From Liolophura sinensis (taxonomy: Eukaryota; Mollusca; Polyplacophora; Chitonida; Chitonidae): a stretch of 60,000 nt of DNA. The DNA is taken from positions 26,873,080-26,933,079 of the forward strand of contig NC_088302.1 of the NCBI RefSeq assembly GCF_032854445.1, in the 5' to 3' direction. Each line of letters starts with the position of its first letter. Position 1 is the stretch's first letter. Shown in pieces: positions 1 through 8,400 of the stretch. Below the pieces are notes generated by a model. That model had not been told where the DNA came from. It was given only the letters and a program-made list of their open reading frames with translations, and made no database searches. Made by a program: the position numbers and the translations under genes.

Positions 1-382
1 TAGGTGGCTTATTACCTTCCGCAGTCCCCCCTATGGGCACAATTCGGTCGGAGAACCCTAAGATTGGGGCAAGTTCTAGGAGAGTTATGAAGGTATTTCT
101 AGGGAGGGTAAGGACTAGACGGCCCGTAGCTTCATTCATTCCCAGAGAAACCCCATGCGGGCTGAATATGCCCTTGTCCAGCGTACACACATTGTAGTAG
201 CCCGTAGGCACTTCAACACGTATGCCATCAAGCAAGAAGCCCACTCCGGAGGGGATATTCACCCAGGCCGAGTAGAATGTTATCTCGCGAAGGGCGGTTT
301 TAAGGCGGCCGTTGAGGTTGTTGAGGGCATGAGGCAGCGTGTGCTGTGCCCCATTTAAAATGCCAGTCAATGTAATGAACAT
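1..382 (-). CDS. Polinton penton-like/minor structural protein, N-terminal part (runs off window)
   Basis: Open from ATG at 382 down to position 1 with no stop, so about 127 residues are visible and the rest is outside the window. It begins MFITLT and then has a segment of alternating hydrophobic residues (ALREITFYSAWVNIPSG). The same protein is seen from 17365 in element B. Its start lies 17 bp from the start of the divergent gene at 400. The length and N-terminus resemble the small capsid-associated (penton-like) proteins of Polintons and adintoviruses; that assignment is inference and no fold could be tested. Reading the other strand (155-358) also gives an ORF, but it is an antisense shadow. 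Confidence 0.6.
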   Translation of the reverse strand, partial: MFITLTGILNGAQHTLPHALNNLNGRLKTALREITFYSAWVNIPSGVGFLLDGIRVEVPTGYYNVCTLDKGIFSPHGVSLGMNEATGRLVLTLPRNTFITLLELAPILGFSDRIVPIGGTAEGNKPP

Positions 383-399
383 CTTACGGAATAGCAACG
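383..399. promoter_or_regulatory. 17-bp divergent start-to-start gap
   Basis: The start codons of the penton-like gene (-, ATG at 382) and the structural-type gene (+, ATG at 400) are separated by only 17 bp. The same pair in element B is separated by 10 bp (17355-17364). The gap is too short for a normal core promoter, so transcription of each gene must start inside the other's reading frame, or the transcripts overlap. This is inference from spacing alone. Confidence 0.4.
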
Positions 400-1160
400 A
401 TGAACAGTGAGGCTTACAGATTTAATAGAGGCCACTTACAAGGCCGGGGCATTTCATAGTATCCAAACCCACGCAGAGCAGCTCACGCGATTTGACATCT
501 ACATCGATGAAAAGAAGGATTTGTAGGGAGGCGCAGTGGGGTGAATCACGGCCTCTGAGTGGCATATTACTATGTCACGAGAACGGGCTACAGCCCCATT
601 GGCGATGGGACCTTCGATCCAAGCAGGATGTCGTTCCATAGAAATCCTACAGCGCTCCACGTCGACTACATCGACCAGGACGCCGAGGAGGCTTGGGCGT
701 CGTTCTTTGTCGACAAATCCCAAGGATTCACGCTGCCGGGAGTAGAGCGCCTAAACGATTCCATCCGGACATACGTGTGGGCTGTTTTAGTCGCTCAAGC
801 GCAAACAAGGGCGTGTATTCTAGGCACGGGCACAGCCTTCGACGCGCAAAAACAGTTTGCCGCGAACGTTGAAGACGCCATTTCCTCTCCGATCGACCTT
901 CCGTTTGCTATCAAACGCTACCAGGACGTGCTAAAGTATGCCGGGAGCGCTGTAGACTTTGTGTATGACATAGGCCTATAGGCCTCCTTCTGCAGATCGG
1001 CCATGTGGCGAACTACAACAACAAAATCGTCGTGGCCACAGAGGACCAGAAGCTAGGCGCGTGTGAACGCTACAGTGACGCCCACTTTGCACAAGCGCGC
1101 ACCTTCCCACGGGATCGTAAAGCCACAAGAAAGCGTCCCACCATCCACCGCGCGCGTTGA
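400..1160 (+). pseudogene. Polinton structural-type protein (unassigned, family-conserved), internally deleted
   Basis: Homolog of the gene at 16251-17354 in element B. The start is ATG at 400 (MNSEAYRF). About 350 bp are missing near 523-545 relative to B. The rest (559-981) is open and includes YYYVTRTGYSPIGDG and GVERLNDSIRTYV. A second small deletion near 975 creates a stop at 979-981. Beyond it the original frame continues as recognisable sequence (LLQIGHVANYNNKIVVATED) to a TGA at 1158-1160, 2 bp before the tiny membrane gene. I do not know the function. Its conservation beside capsid genes suggests a virion component, possibly a second capsid-related protein. A full copy would be roughly 360-370 codons. 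Confidence 0.6.
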
Positions 1161-1192
1161 GCATGTTGTGGTTCGCCACATGGCCGATCTGC
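992..1192. repeat. Short inverted duplication (29-bp arms, 28/29 match)
   Basis: Positions 992-1020 and 1164-1192 are reverse complements with one mismatch. Element B has the first arm but not the second: after ATGTTG its sequence is different. The second arm in A therefore looks like a templated inverted insertion, with TGTTG as the shared microhomology. It replaced the N-terminal codons of the tiny membrane ORF while leaving it open. Confidence 0.8.
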
Positions 1193-1303
1193 GCCGGAAA
1201 CCGGCTAAAGAACCCCAGACCAAAGAATCACGATGCGGAGAGAACAGTCATCGTCGTCGCTGGGGTTGGTGTCGGCTTACCGCTGCTCTGGACTATGCGT
1301 TAA
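1163..1303 (+). CDS. Tiny single-pass membrane protein (46 aa) overlapping the tail of the next gene
   Basis: ATG at 1163, stop TAA at 1301-1303, 46 codons. The last 20 residues (RTVIVVAGVGVGLPLLWTMR) are a clear hydrophobic helix with a basic C-terminus. The same hydrophobic tail is present in element B (16121-16248, minus), although that copy has a one-base frameshift. Its 3' end overlaps the convergent coiled-coil gene (stop at 1277) by 27 bp. The start follows the upstream gene's stop by 2 bp, which suggests co-transcription. The N-terminus here derives from an inverted duplication. Function is unknown; small membrane proteins of this kind are common in dsDNA viruses. Confidence rests on retention of the C-terminal codons in two copies. 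Confidence 0.6.
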   Translation: MLWFATWPICAGNRLKNPRPKNHDAERTVIVVAGVGVGLPLLWTMR

Positions 1304-2592
1304 ATACTTACGAACAGCCACGAGCAATAGGCAGCCTACTGCGACGACTAGAGCCCAGACCTTAGCAGCCAGCCACCCAGCCGCTTTCCCGAGAAGATTC
1401 AGTAGCCAGGGCTAATAGTAGTCTTGCCAATAATACCCGCAATCGCAGCGGCAGCCTTCCCAGCCAGCTTGCCAAGGGCGCGCGCCAAGGACTGGAGATG
1501 CTTTTTCACCCATTCTTTAAGACCACGCCCGTCGGATGGAAGTGGCGTTGGCTGGATGCCCCCGCCGGACCCGCCAGTCAGGGCCCCCAACTTTATCGCT
1601 AGACCCAGTGTCGAGATCACCATCCCAATTGCCGTGAGAATGGAGATCACGGTTATTCCCTACTCCCGGAAGAGGGTGCGGATGCGCTCGGCCAGAGTGG
1701 TATTCTTGTGTACGATGCGATCGATCGTCTGCTTGATGCGGCGTATTTGCGTGCGCAGGGCTTCGCCCGTTAAAGCGGCTGCTTCGAGCCGGGCCACCCT
1801 CTCGTCCTCGAGATTCCTTATCCGGTCTGCGATCCGGCGCCAGGAGAATTCATCAGTGGCCTCCTCCAACTTCTGTTTTTGTTTTGCGATGTCCTTATCG
1901 AGACTTGACAGCTTGGAGAGGTTATTCGCGTGTTCGCCGTCCAAGGTCTGCAGTGCCTTGTCGTCAAGCCCCAGAAGTTCTCGCATGGGAAGAGGAGGGT
2001 CGTTCATCGTTTCAAGAACCCGCCCGACCTCACTATCCGTCAAGCTTGTTTCCATTGTGTGGACAGCATCAGCGGCCTTCTTCGCTAGTTGGCTTAAATC
2101 CTTCAGCTCCATGGTATCTGCCTTGGCAGCCGCGGCACCGAGTTCTGAATTCGCAGTCTCCAGGGCTGCGCCTTCTGCCGGAGGCAATGATGGCTCTTCT
2201 GTTCTGCTTTGTGAAAGCAGAAAGTTGTTCAATTGTGAAAGTTCAGCTCCTGCCGAACAACATCAACCCCTCCTCTCTGGGCGACAGTTGAGAGGGCTAG
2301 CGATTCACCTTTGTTTCTTTTGCTTATGATGTCCAGATTGGGGTAGGCCACGAGTCTCAGGCGACCTATTTGGTTAAGCTCAAAATTCGTGTAATCGCGA
2401 TATCGTGGGGCAAAACCATCCCTATGCGCCAAGATATTGTAATAATCAATCACGCCGAGTACTATCAGCCTTTCTTTTTGGGATTTGTTGCTCGGGAACA
2501 TCATCACCTACAGGGAGAGGGGTCTGTTCGTCGTCGCTGTTATCCTCTCTGGTGTCGTCGAATGCCAGGCTATAAAAGTCATAGTCTGCCAT
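1277..2592 (-). pseudogene. Coiled-coil plus amphipathic/membrane helix protein (Polinton), frameshifted
   Basis: Start ATG at 2592 (MADYDFYSLAFDD), stop TAA at 1277. The protein has an acidic N-terminus, a charged coiled-coil middle (MAKK, LSSLDKDIAKQKQKLEEAT, WRRIADRIRNLEDERVARL), an amphipathic segment (GLKEWVKKHLQSLARALGKL) and a hydrophobic C-terminus. The reading frame is broken at about 2490 (a one-base shift also present in element B), at about 2230 and at about 1655, with a large shift near 1400. It is divergent from the capsid gene, with starts 42 bp apart. Function is unknown; the amphipathic and membrane segments are reminiscent of membrane-active minor virion proteins (inference). 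Confidence 0.65.
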
Positions 2593-2634
2593 AATCCTCG
2601 TATTGAACATTGCAAGGTATGCCTTTAATACACA
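2593..2634. promoter_or_regulatory. Divergent intergenic region, coiled-coil gene / capsid gene
   Basis: Only 42 bp separate the two start codons. The same interval in element B (14841-14884) keeps the text ATTGAACATTGCAAGGTAT. Conservation between otherwise decayed copies is compatible with a shared bidirectional promoter, but no TATA box or initiator can be assigned with confidence. Confidence 0.4.
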
Positions 2635-3907
2635 ATGGATGCATACGGACGCAGGCTAAACCCCTTCAGAAGCCTCTCGGGGTACAAGGTGTACGGCAGT
2701 CCGTGGTCGTCACCAATAACCCGAGTACGATCGACCACAATCAACTACTCTTGGTCCGCTTCCCCAACCTCGGCGCAAATGACGTCATTGTGTCCGGTAC
2801 AATGCTCTTGGCCTTCTCGATCACGGTCAATTCATCCGACCCAAACGCCACAGTGCTCGGGAATCTCGAACGCGCAGTAGTCAAGAAAACCACGGTCAAA
2901 ATCAGCGGGAATGAGGTAATGTCCATAGACAACTCTGATGTGTTTCATTGCTAGGGCGACTCATGGCTGACCAAAAACGAGCGGCGGAATTCGGCCTACC
3001 AAGGCATCGGCAGCGAAAACATGCTTAAACTTTGAGTCGGAGCGGCGGACGCAAGTGACAACGATGCTGGAGACAATGCCATCGCTCGCGCCTTTGGCAG
3101 CCGGTTCCACATCCCACTAGACTTTGAGCTTCTAGATAGCCACATGCCACTCTATCAGAGTGCCTTGGCCGACCGACTGGAGTACGAACTGACGTTCAAC
3201 GATTACGGCCGGGTAATAAAGAAAACAGGCGATGCCGACGCGACTTACTCCATCGACAACATCAGCCTGGAGTTCGATATGGTCACCGAAGAGGAGCTCG
3301 CTAGACAGATCCGCACCCAGTTTGCCGGGGGCGTCTCCATACTGTATGATTGCGTCCTCCGCCACCGAAAGCTTGTGAAGGACAAGTCTAATACTCTCTG
3401 GAACATAAACCTGAACACGCCTGCGAGAGCAATGGAGGGCATCCTCATGCTGTTCGAGACTAAAGGAACCCCGTGGGAGAAGAGGTCGGATTCCTTCTAC
3501 AACCCGAAGATCACCAAAGTAGAAGTCACAATAGAAGGTGTCCCTAATCAGCTGTACAGCCAGGGCATGCGGGCGTACCAGCAATGGGACGAGGTCAAGA
3601 AGTTCTTCGCCAGCTCACCCCTTAAGAAGCGGGACCCTTAGGTGGCCAGGGTCGTAAAAGACTTGGGCCTGGCAAGCGTGTCCCTGGAAGAGTGACGCAC
3701 AAGCACGCCTTCTGGCTTGACCTTTGGCCAAGCGACGATGACGAGCTGCATGGCAGTGGGAGGCGCATGATGAACGCCAGCGAGGGGATTACGATACAGG
3801 TGACAAAAGAGAGAGAAGATCCCGGAGTGTTGAACGTATATCTCTATGTGATTATGGACGCAAAGCTTCACATCCAGGATGGTGGATTCGTCAGCGCGCT
3901 TTATTGA
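2635..3907 (+). pseudogene. Polinton major capsid protein (putative double jelly-roll)
   Basis: Start ATG at 2635 (MDAYGRRLNPF), stop TGA at 3905-3907, about 424 codons. Recognisable blocks in order: VVTNNPSTIDHNQLLLVRFP, KISGNEVMSIDNSDVF, FHIPLDFELLDSH, LADRLEYELTFNDYG, NISLEFDMVTEEELARQIR and NPKITKVEVTIEGVPNQLYS. The DRLEYELTF/LEF strand pattern and its place just upstream of the packaging ATPase fit the capsid gene of this family (family knowledge; the fold was not tested). Breaks: a frameshift near 2690 shared with element B, stops at 2952-2954 and near 3034, a stop after RDP at 3641, and further damage to 3780. The end overlaps the ATPase start by 29 bp in another frame. Confidence 0.75.
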
Positions 3908-4493
3908 TGACGCCCACTGCGCAATTATTAGTGAGCAGACGAACTGCGGCAAAACAGTCTTCATGCTGGACCTGCTTGAGGGCCCTTTCCGCGGTTTCTT
4001 TCATCACATTGTGATCCTGTGCCCCAATCATAAGTATAACAAGGCGTACCCGTGGCGATGGATACGGTCTGACCCAGAGGTCTATTGTTTGGACCCCGGC
4101 GAGCGGCTTAGCGACTCTCTGAGAGCTTTCTACAGTTTGTTCGAGGGGGAACCCACCCTATACATCATCGATGATTGTAGCGCGTGGAAGGCGATGATGA
4201 AGAAAAACGAAATGCTGACATTCATAGCTTTCTCGGGCCGTCATGCAAAGCAAAGCGTCTGGGTCCTCACTCAGAAAAACAACGCCGTCCTCAAAGACTT
4301 TCGCGAGCAGACAAGGTGGGTGGCTTTATTCGATTGCAAACATTGGCACTCGTTCGAAAAATGCCTGAAGGAGAACGACGTCATCGCGACCGAGAGCGAA
4401 AAGGCAGAGGTTCAACAGTTGCTCAAGGACAATCTGCATTCTAAGCTCCTGTTAAAGAATGATACGCCCAGCACATATCAGGCTTTATATTAG
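3879..4493 (+). CDS. A32/FtsK-like genome-packaging ATPase, 204 aa, intact frame but altered Walker A
   Basis: Open from ATG 3879 to stop 4493. It has a P-loop at residues 21-29 (EQTNCGKTV) and a Walker B-like strand TLYIIDDCSA, followed by the conserved SGRHAKQSVWVLTQ block (motif III/sensor-like). The family is the HerA/FtsK-type packaging ATPase of Polintons, which would drive DNA into the capsid. Oddity: the first glycine of the GxxxxGKT loop is Glu here and in element B, while element C keeps Gly. Its start lies inside the end of the capsid gene. It is the most complete core gene of copy A, but the Glu makes activity doubtful. Confidence 0.85.
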   Translation: MVDSSARFIDDAHCAIISEQTNCGKTVFMLDLLEGPFRGFFHHIVILCPNHKYNKAYPWRWIRSDPEVYCLDPGERLSDSLRAFYSLFEGEPTLYIIDDCSAWKAMMKKNEMLTFIAFSGRHAKQSVWVLTQKNNAVLKDFREQTRWVALFDCKHWHSFEKCLKENDVIATESEKAEVQQLLKDNLHSKLLLKNDTPSTYQALY

Positions 4494-4520
4494 ACGTAGG
4501 CGGCATTTTTCCAATGAAGC

Positions 4521-5067
4521 ATGGATACCGACGAGCTTATAGACGAGATTCTGGGCGCAGATAAGGAGCCCGGCCTCAGCCAACAGCCGGCCTCAGCCAA
4601 CAGCCCGGCCTCAGCCAACAAGATGATGCACGGCAGCTCAGGGACAGGCTGGCGGCACTTAGATCGACGCCATGAGCGACGAAGACGTTGAAAGGTTGTA
4701 CTCCTGGTACGAGGCTAAGTTCGGTGCGCGGATGGTTAACGGTCTCGGAGGTATATTCTTGAGATCATATGTAAGGGCGGCCAGCTGGCTCCTACCTATC
4801 CCACCCGAGAATCGACCAAGGCTCATGGCACGGCTCGCCACCGACCCATTTGTTGAACAGGCGATTAGCAGTGCTACCTGCTGGCTATACTACTGCTATG
4901 CTAAGTACTTAGCTCCGTTAACCATGGCATTGACTACTGCTGAGCACTGCTCATTTAAACACCACTGCTGTCCTAGAAATGAATCGTATAATCCAGAGAA
5001 ACATGAGTACAACGAATCCGGAAGGCCCGAAGGAAGTGGAGAGGGTGACAGCGGATTCTACGAATGA
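4521..5067 (+). pseudogene. Small Polinton protein of unknown function (MSDEDVER family), frameshifted
   Basis: Begins MDTDELIDEILGAD at 4521, 27 bp after the ATPase stop. It passes through a short Gly/Ser/Gln-rich part containing a 17-bp tandem repeat, where the frame is lost. It then reads openly from 4672 to 5067 (MSDEDVERLYSWYEAKF, SWLLPIPPENRPRLMARL, CSFKHHCCPRN). A central helical-hydrophobic segment and a Cys/His-rich C-terminal knot are visible. The paralogous copies are 34640-35100 (element C) and a deletion fusion at 12684-12926 (element B). I do not recognise a function. It belongs to the five-gene cluster between the ATPase and the integrase. Confidence 0.6.
4570..4622 (+). repeat. 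17-bp tandem repeat inside a coding region
   Basis: Three units of CCGGCCTCAGCCAACAG (4570-4586, 4587-4603, then one slightly longer). Element B has a related but differently expanded array near 12830-12880. The unit is not a multiple of three, so each added copy shifts the frame; this is the likely cause of the break in the host gene. Confidence 0.85.
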
Positions 5068-5488
5068 CGGCCCTGCGAAGAACCCCCAAAAAGTCGCTGC
5101 GGGTCGAGCGGGAGCTGCAGCGAGAAAGGCCAAGGCTGAAAAGCTCAAGGCCGATCTTCTCGAATCTAAGGCAGCTTTGATTGACGCAGCTGATTCTACG
5201 AAGAAACAGCCGAAGGAACCGGATTCTACGAAGGAGGGGGGAGCCACAGATTTTGCCAAGGAACCTGATTATACCAAGGAACGGGAACACCAAATCAACC
5301 ACTGGAGGACGCCCCTGGCTTTATTAGACGTTGGCAGCTTTGCAGTGTTAGTGTTGCTACGCGTGTGGCGCAGCCGCGATACGGCACAACAAGACATTAC
5401 GCCTGTTCTTTCACAAAAACAGAAACTCCATTTAAATACACGCCACGACCCTTTCTATATAGAGTCACATGTATACTCCAACCAGTGA
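5003..5488 (+). CDS. Small Lys/Ala-rich protein with repeated DSTK motif and hydrophobic tail
   Basis: Read from ATG 5003 (MSTTNPEGPKE) to 5488, about 161 codons. The first 65 bp overlap the previous gene in another frame. It has a basic Ala/Lys-rich helix (AAGRAGAAARKAKAEKLK) and then repeats of the type DSTKKQPKEPDSTK. A hydrophobic stretch (TPLALLDVGSFAVLVLLRV) in copy C ends the protein, so the tail beyond about 5390 here is probably read-through. Orthologous to 35036-35356. No known domain; possibly a DNA-binding or membrane-anchored virion protein (weak inference). Confidence 0.55.
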   Translation: MSTTNPEGPKEVERVTADSTNDGPAKNPQKVAAGRAGAAARKAKAEKLKADLLESKAALIDAADSTKKQPKEPDSTKEGGATDFAKEPDYTKEREHQINHWRTPLALLDVGSFAVLVLLRVWRSRDTAQQDITPVLSQKQKLHLNTRHDPFYIESHVYSNQ

Positions 5489-5945
5489 CGAAAAAGTGTT
5501 AGGCATCGCAATGATTTTGGGCGAGGCCCTCGTAAACGCTCTGGCCTTCAGCGGGAGCAACTATATGTTTTCGATGCTGAAGAGTTCCGGTGTCGACGAA
5601 GAGCGGAGGCGCCATAACCGCGCTGTAGAGCAATTCCAAGCCGCCCAGGAAAAATGGGCCCGAAAACGTACCGAGCGCTTGGTCTGGATCAACGATGAAC
5701 TCCACCGCCAGGGCCACGCTGTCCAAACGTTCCGGGATGTCAACGCTGCAATCCGCGAGTATTCTAGGGTCACGGGCAAAACTCTTACACGCGATGCACG
5801 CTACGCGATGCTGGGCTCAGAGCCACAGCTCTCCAATTTCAATGTGCCTAGTGAAGATCAAAAACACCGCGAGATGACCTTCGTCATCCTGGGTATGTGT
5901 GTGGTTGGGGGCGCGAGTTACGGAATCGCAAAACTCACCAAGTAA
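5469..5945 (+). CDS. Fused ORF: first codons of one small gene joined to a coiled-coil membrane protein
   Basis: 158 codons. Residues 1-11 (MYTPTSDEKVL) match the start of the 79-aa gene at 35458 in element C. From about residue 14 on (AMILGEALVNALAFSG) the sequence matches the separate 149-aa gene at 35700. An in-frame deletion of about 220 bp joined them. The body is an amphipathic, charged helix (VEQFQAAQEKWARKRTERL) and the C-terminus is a hydrophobic segment (MTFVILGMCVVGGASYGIAK). Function is unknown in either gene. The fusion is unique to copy A. Confidence 0.65.
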   Translation: MYTPTSDEKVLGIAMILGEALVNALAFSGSNYMFSMLKSSGVDEERRRHNRAVEQFQAAQEKWARKRTERLVWINDELHRQGHAVQTFRDVNAAIREYSRVTGKTLTRDARYAMLGSEPQLSNFNVPSEDQKHREMTFVILGMCVVGGASYGIAKLTK

Positions 5946-6101
5946 TCCGAACTGACTGTGCCGGACTCGCCATCGAGCTCCTCGCCGTATGGCAGGCACG
6001 ACCGTAGTAGTGAGGTGGTTCTGCGCACGCAAATACGCCTCGACGATTAACATCTTTTTCGTCGCAAATCTGTTAGAGGGCTGCTAGAATACCTTGATGA
6101 C

Positions 6102-6867
6102 ATGGCCAGTAAGGTGTTTGCTCGCCTGGCAAATATCTACTACAGCCCTCGTGGGTACTGGAAGGGCCGCGCGGACATCCACAAACTTGCCACTGCGGCT
6201 AAAGTCTCCGAAGATGTGGTCCGGGCCTGGCTGTGAAAGCAGAGATGGCCGAAGCCTCTCCAAGTTGACCCTGGGCACGAGTTCATGGGTGCAGTGAGCC
6301 AACTGCTGACCAAACACGATGTCACAGTCCGCCGATGCCGCGTGGATATTTAACGAAACCAAGGCATAGTGGAACGTTTCAACCGTACTCTGGCTGAGCG
6401 GCTCTGGGCATCAGTACGCCCAGGAGATGCGCCTCCCTCCAGAACATCGGTCTACTGAATGGGTGGCTCGGCAGCCCTCTGTTGTGGCCGCTTTGAATAA
6501 CGAGACAACGAGACTGATCAGTAAAAAGCCGAAAGACGCCATGTAGGCACAAAACGTGCCACATAAGCCTTTCTCGACGGTTCCAGGTCGTCCCGTTGGA
6601 CTTAATCAGCGGAAGATCCCCGAGGGTGTTGGCGTTCGTTATCTCTATCAGCCTAGAGAGATGGAGGGCGGCCGCCGTCGCGCGACTGATCCTGTGTGGT
6701 CTCTAAAGATATATCGGCTGGGGGGCTCTGTCACAAAGCCTAATGAACCCGTGCTGTACTATCTAGACGATACGTCGGATGGCCCGCGACGGGGATTCGT
6801 TCGTGAGGATCTGCTTATAGTGCCTCCCGATACTCAACTTCTCCCGGATGGGGTTCTACGACGCTAG
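6102..6867 (+). pseudogene. Polinton integrase (retroviral-type), core deleted
   Basis: Starts MASKVFARLANIYYSPRGYW at 6102, as in element C. A nonsense codon follows RAWL at about residue 44. Directly after it a deletion removes the zone that holds the first catalytic Asp. The second Asp (LQVDPGHEFMG) and the Glu (QGIVERFNRTLAERL) remain. Further stops lie at about 6351 and 6457. The C-terminal part from 6556 (VGLNQRKIPEGVGVRYLY, then TKPNEPVLYYLDDTSDG) is open to the stop at 6867. The enzyme would insert the element and make the 6-bp target duplications. It is convergent with polB, whose end overlaps it by 4 bp. Confidence 0.85.
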
Positions 6868-7931
6868 TAGTTCCTCGAAGAGGATGTCCATTCCAGCCTA
6901 TCCTGCGGGCGCCGTGAAGGAGGCGCATCTCTATGGCCGTAAGCCAAGGTGTGGACACCATCTTCGGCGATCCAGCGCCTACTATCGAAGGGGGACAGTG
7001 AGACCTTATTCAGGTGCTGCCCATAGATAAGTTCGCGCTCTGATCGCAGCACGTCCATACCGTGTCGGAAGATCTTCTCGAAGAGGGCCTCTTTGTACTG
7101 CTTATGGCGGATGCGCTTTTCCACAACTCCCTTTTTCACGCCCTTGGCCACCTTCATGTTGGCTCCACCTGCCCCCCCGCGCACTCGTCCTTCATTTTTC
7201 CCAAGACCTTCATATTTGCTACGCTGTGCAAGGGGTGGTCTTGTGGGTAATCTGAGGTGTCGTATAGGTTTGCATTCTCAGCCATGTCCCTATAAACATC
7301 CTCAGTCTGAATCTCGAGTCGCAAACTATCCGAGTCAGTGTAGAGGAGCTGGCAGCGATCTGCCTACAGGGCCTTCATGTGGTTGTAGTAGAAGTCGTAC
7401 ATCAGCTGCTTGCAGAGATCTAGAATGCTCATGCCAACATAGATAGGTCGGTTTAGGACTAGACGGGTCTTGTGCATCTGAATCGCTGCGAGGTCATCAT
7501 CAAATATGTTCGCCCGTGCCAAGCTCGGACGGGCTATCAAGCGTCGGATCTTGTCGTCTTCTCCAGAGCGTACCAGCTTGACGTCCACACGCTTCCGAAG
7601 GTTCTCCATGGTTTTTCCGAAGACAGTTGAAGAAGAGCTGTTCATTAGATTGTACAGGTCCTTCTCGAATTTACTCGCAGCTGTCTTTCGGAGCTCGGTG
7701 TTCATCCTGATATAGGGTTCCATCCAAGGGCTCTGGGCGAATCTCAGGGCCCGATGAACCTTTGTCAGGCGCATTTCCAGAAATAAATACAGCTGTAGTT
7801 TCCGGTAGTGCAGGACGTATCGTTCCGTGTTGCAGAGGTTGGGGACCAGCTTTTCGACCTCGGTAGGCGATTTCTTACCGGCCGGATACTCTAGGTCTAC
7901 CTCGAGGATGTAACCCTCAGGGCTGTCGTAG
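6864..7931 (-). pseudogene. Protein-primed-type DNA polymerase B, 3' half (element A)
   Basis: C-terminal half of polB, cut off at 7931 by the insertion of element B; the 5' half is at 21389-23857. Visible parts are MRLTKVHRALRFAQSPWMEP, the motif B region (KFEKDLYNLMNS ... VFGKTMENL), then a TAG codon directly before the motif C region YTDSDS, then a deletion and the terminal block (KKGVVEKRIRHKQYKEALF, EDGVHTLAYGH). Family B polymerases of Polintons replicate the element using a terminal protein primer (family knowledge). It is convergent with the integrase. The TAG is shared with element B. Confidence 0.85.
7926..7931. repeat. Left target-site duplication of element B (TCGTAG)
   Basis: TCGTAG at 7926-7931 pairs with TCGTGG at 21389-21394, with one mismatch. 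Removing 7932-21394 restores a continuous polB text (GCTG + TCGTRG + CGGTGGG), which also matches the uninterrupted polB of element B. Polintons make 6-bp duplications. Confidence 0.85.
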
Positions 7932-8009
7932 AGTAGTAGGGGGAAGGAGGGTTCTGCGCGCGCACCAAATTAGGCCTCCCCCCCATAACAAATAGAGGCC
8001 CCCAGCCCA
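7932..8009. repeat. Left terminal inverted repeat of element B
   Basis: Begins AGTAGTAGGGGGAAGGAGGG and continues through a CATAACAAATAGAGGCC block. Both are present in reverse complement at 21313-21388. Only one repeat unit is present, unlike the doubled ends of element C. The 60 bp that follow (TTCTATTAGACATACCCATTG to GTATACAAC) are also conserved at the same end of A and C and probably hold the promoter of the Cys-rich gene. Confidence 0.85.
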
Positions 8010-8079
8010 ATCTGGGGTTCTATTAGACATACCCATTGCTCAGATATGCTTCTGCACAAATTGTGTATACAACAACAAC

Positions 8080-8358
8080 ATGCCAAAGGGTTATAATAAT
8101 TTCAAGTGGGTACCCATCGGCTGCACGGAGCTCTGTGGTAAGAGTCGTCTGGAGGAGTACTGTGGGGTTCACCTAAACCGTCTGCGCAAGGGTCTTGGTA
8201 CCCTGCCATGTATTAGCTGTGGTCGAGGTGTTAAAAACCGATTTCGGCTTTGCATGGCCTGCGGATATAATAGGGTCCAGACGCTTAAAAGACAGAGGGG
8301 GCTCAAGACTTTCTTGGATGAGTTCAAACGGCTGGCGGCTGTCGAAATTTACTATTAG
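8080..8358 (+). CDS. Small Cys-rich (zinc-binding) protein, 92 aa
   Basis: Starts MPKGYNNFKWVPIGCTELCG at 8080, stop at 8358. Paired cysteines (CxxxC, CISCG, CMACG) and the conserved GVHLNRLRKG helix suggest a zinc-ribbon or double zinc-knuckle fold, with a basic helical tail (KRQRGLKTFLDEFKRLAAVEI). Copies are at 23904-24524 (tandemly duplicated) and 38991-39269. It sits first after the TIR and directly upstream of polB in every copy, which points to a role in replication or transcription control (inference). The frame is intact in all three elements, unlike nearly all other genes. Confidence 0.75.
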   Translation: MPKGYNNFKWVPIGCTELCGKSRLEEYCGVHLNRLRKGLGTLPCISCGRGVKNRFRLCMACGYNRVQTLKRQRGLKTFLDEFKRLAAVEIYY

Positions 8359-8400
8359 AGAGTTCCTGTTATTAGTATAATGATGATATAGGCGCGTACA

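Noticed and set aside
1424-2329. 301-codon plus-strand open frame
   Set aside because: It is antisense to the coiled-coil gene; its text is Arg/Ser-rich and the real frame on the minus strand is conserved in element B.
3132-3584. 150-codon minus-strand frame
   Set aside because: Antisense shadow of the capsid gene; the plus-strand reading is conserved in three copies.
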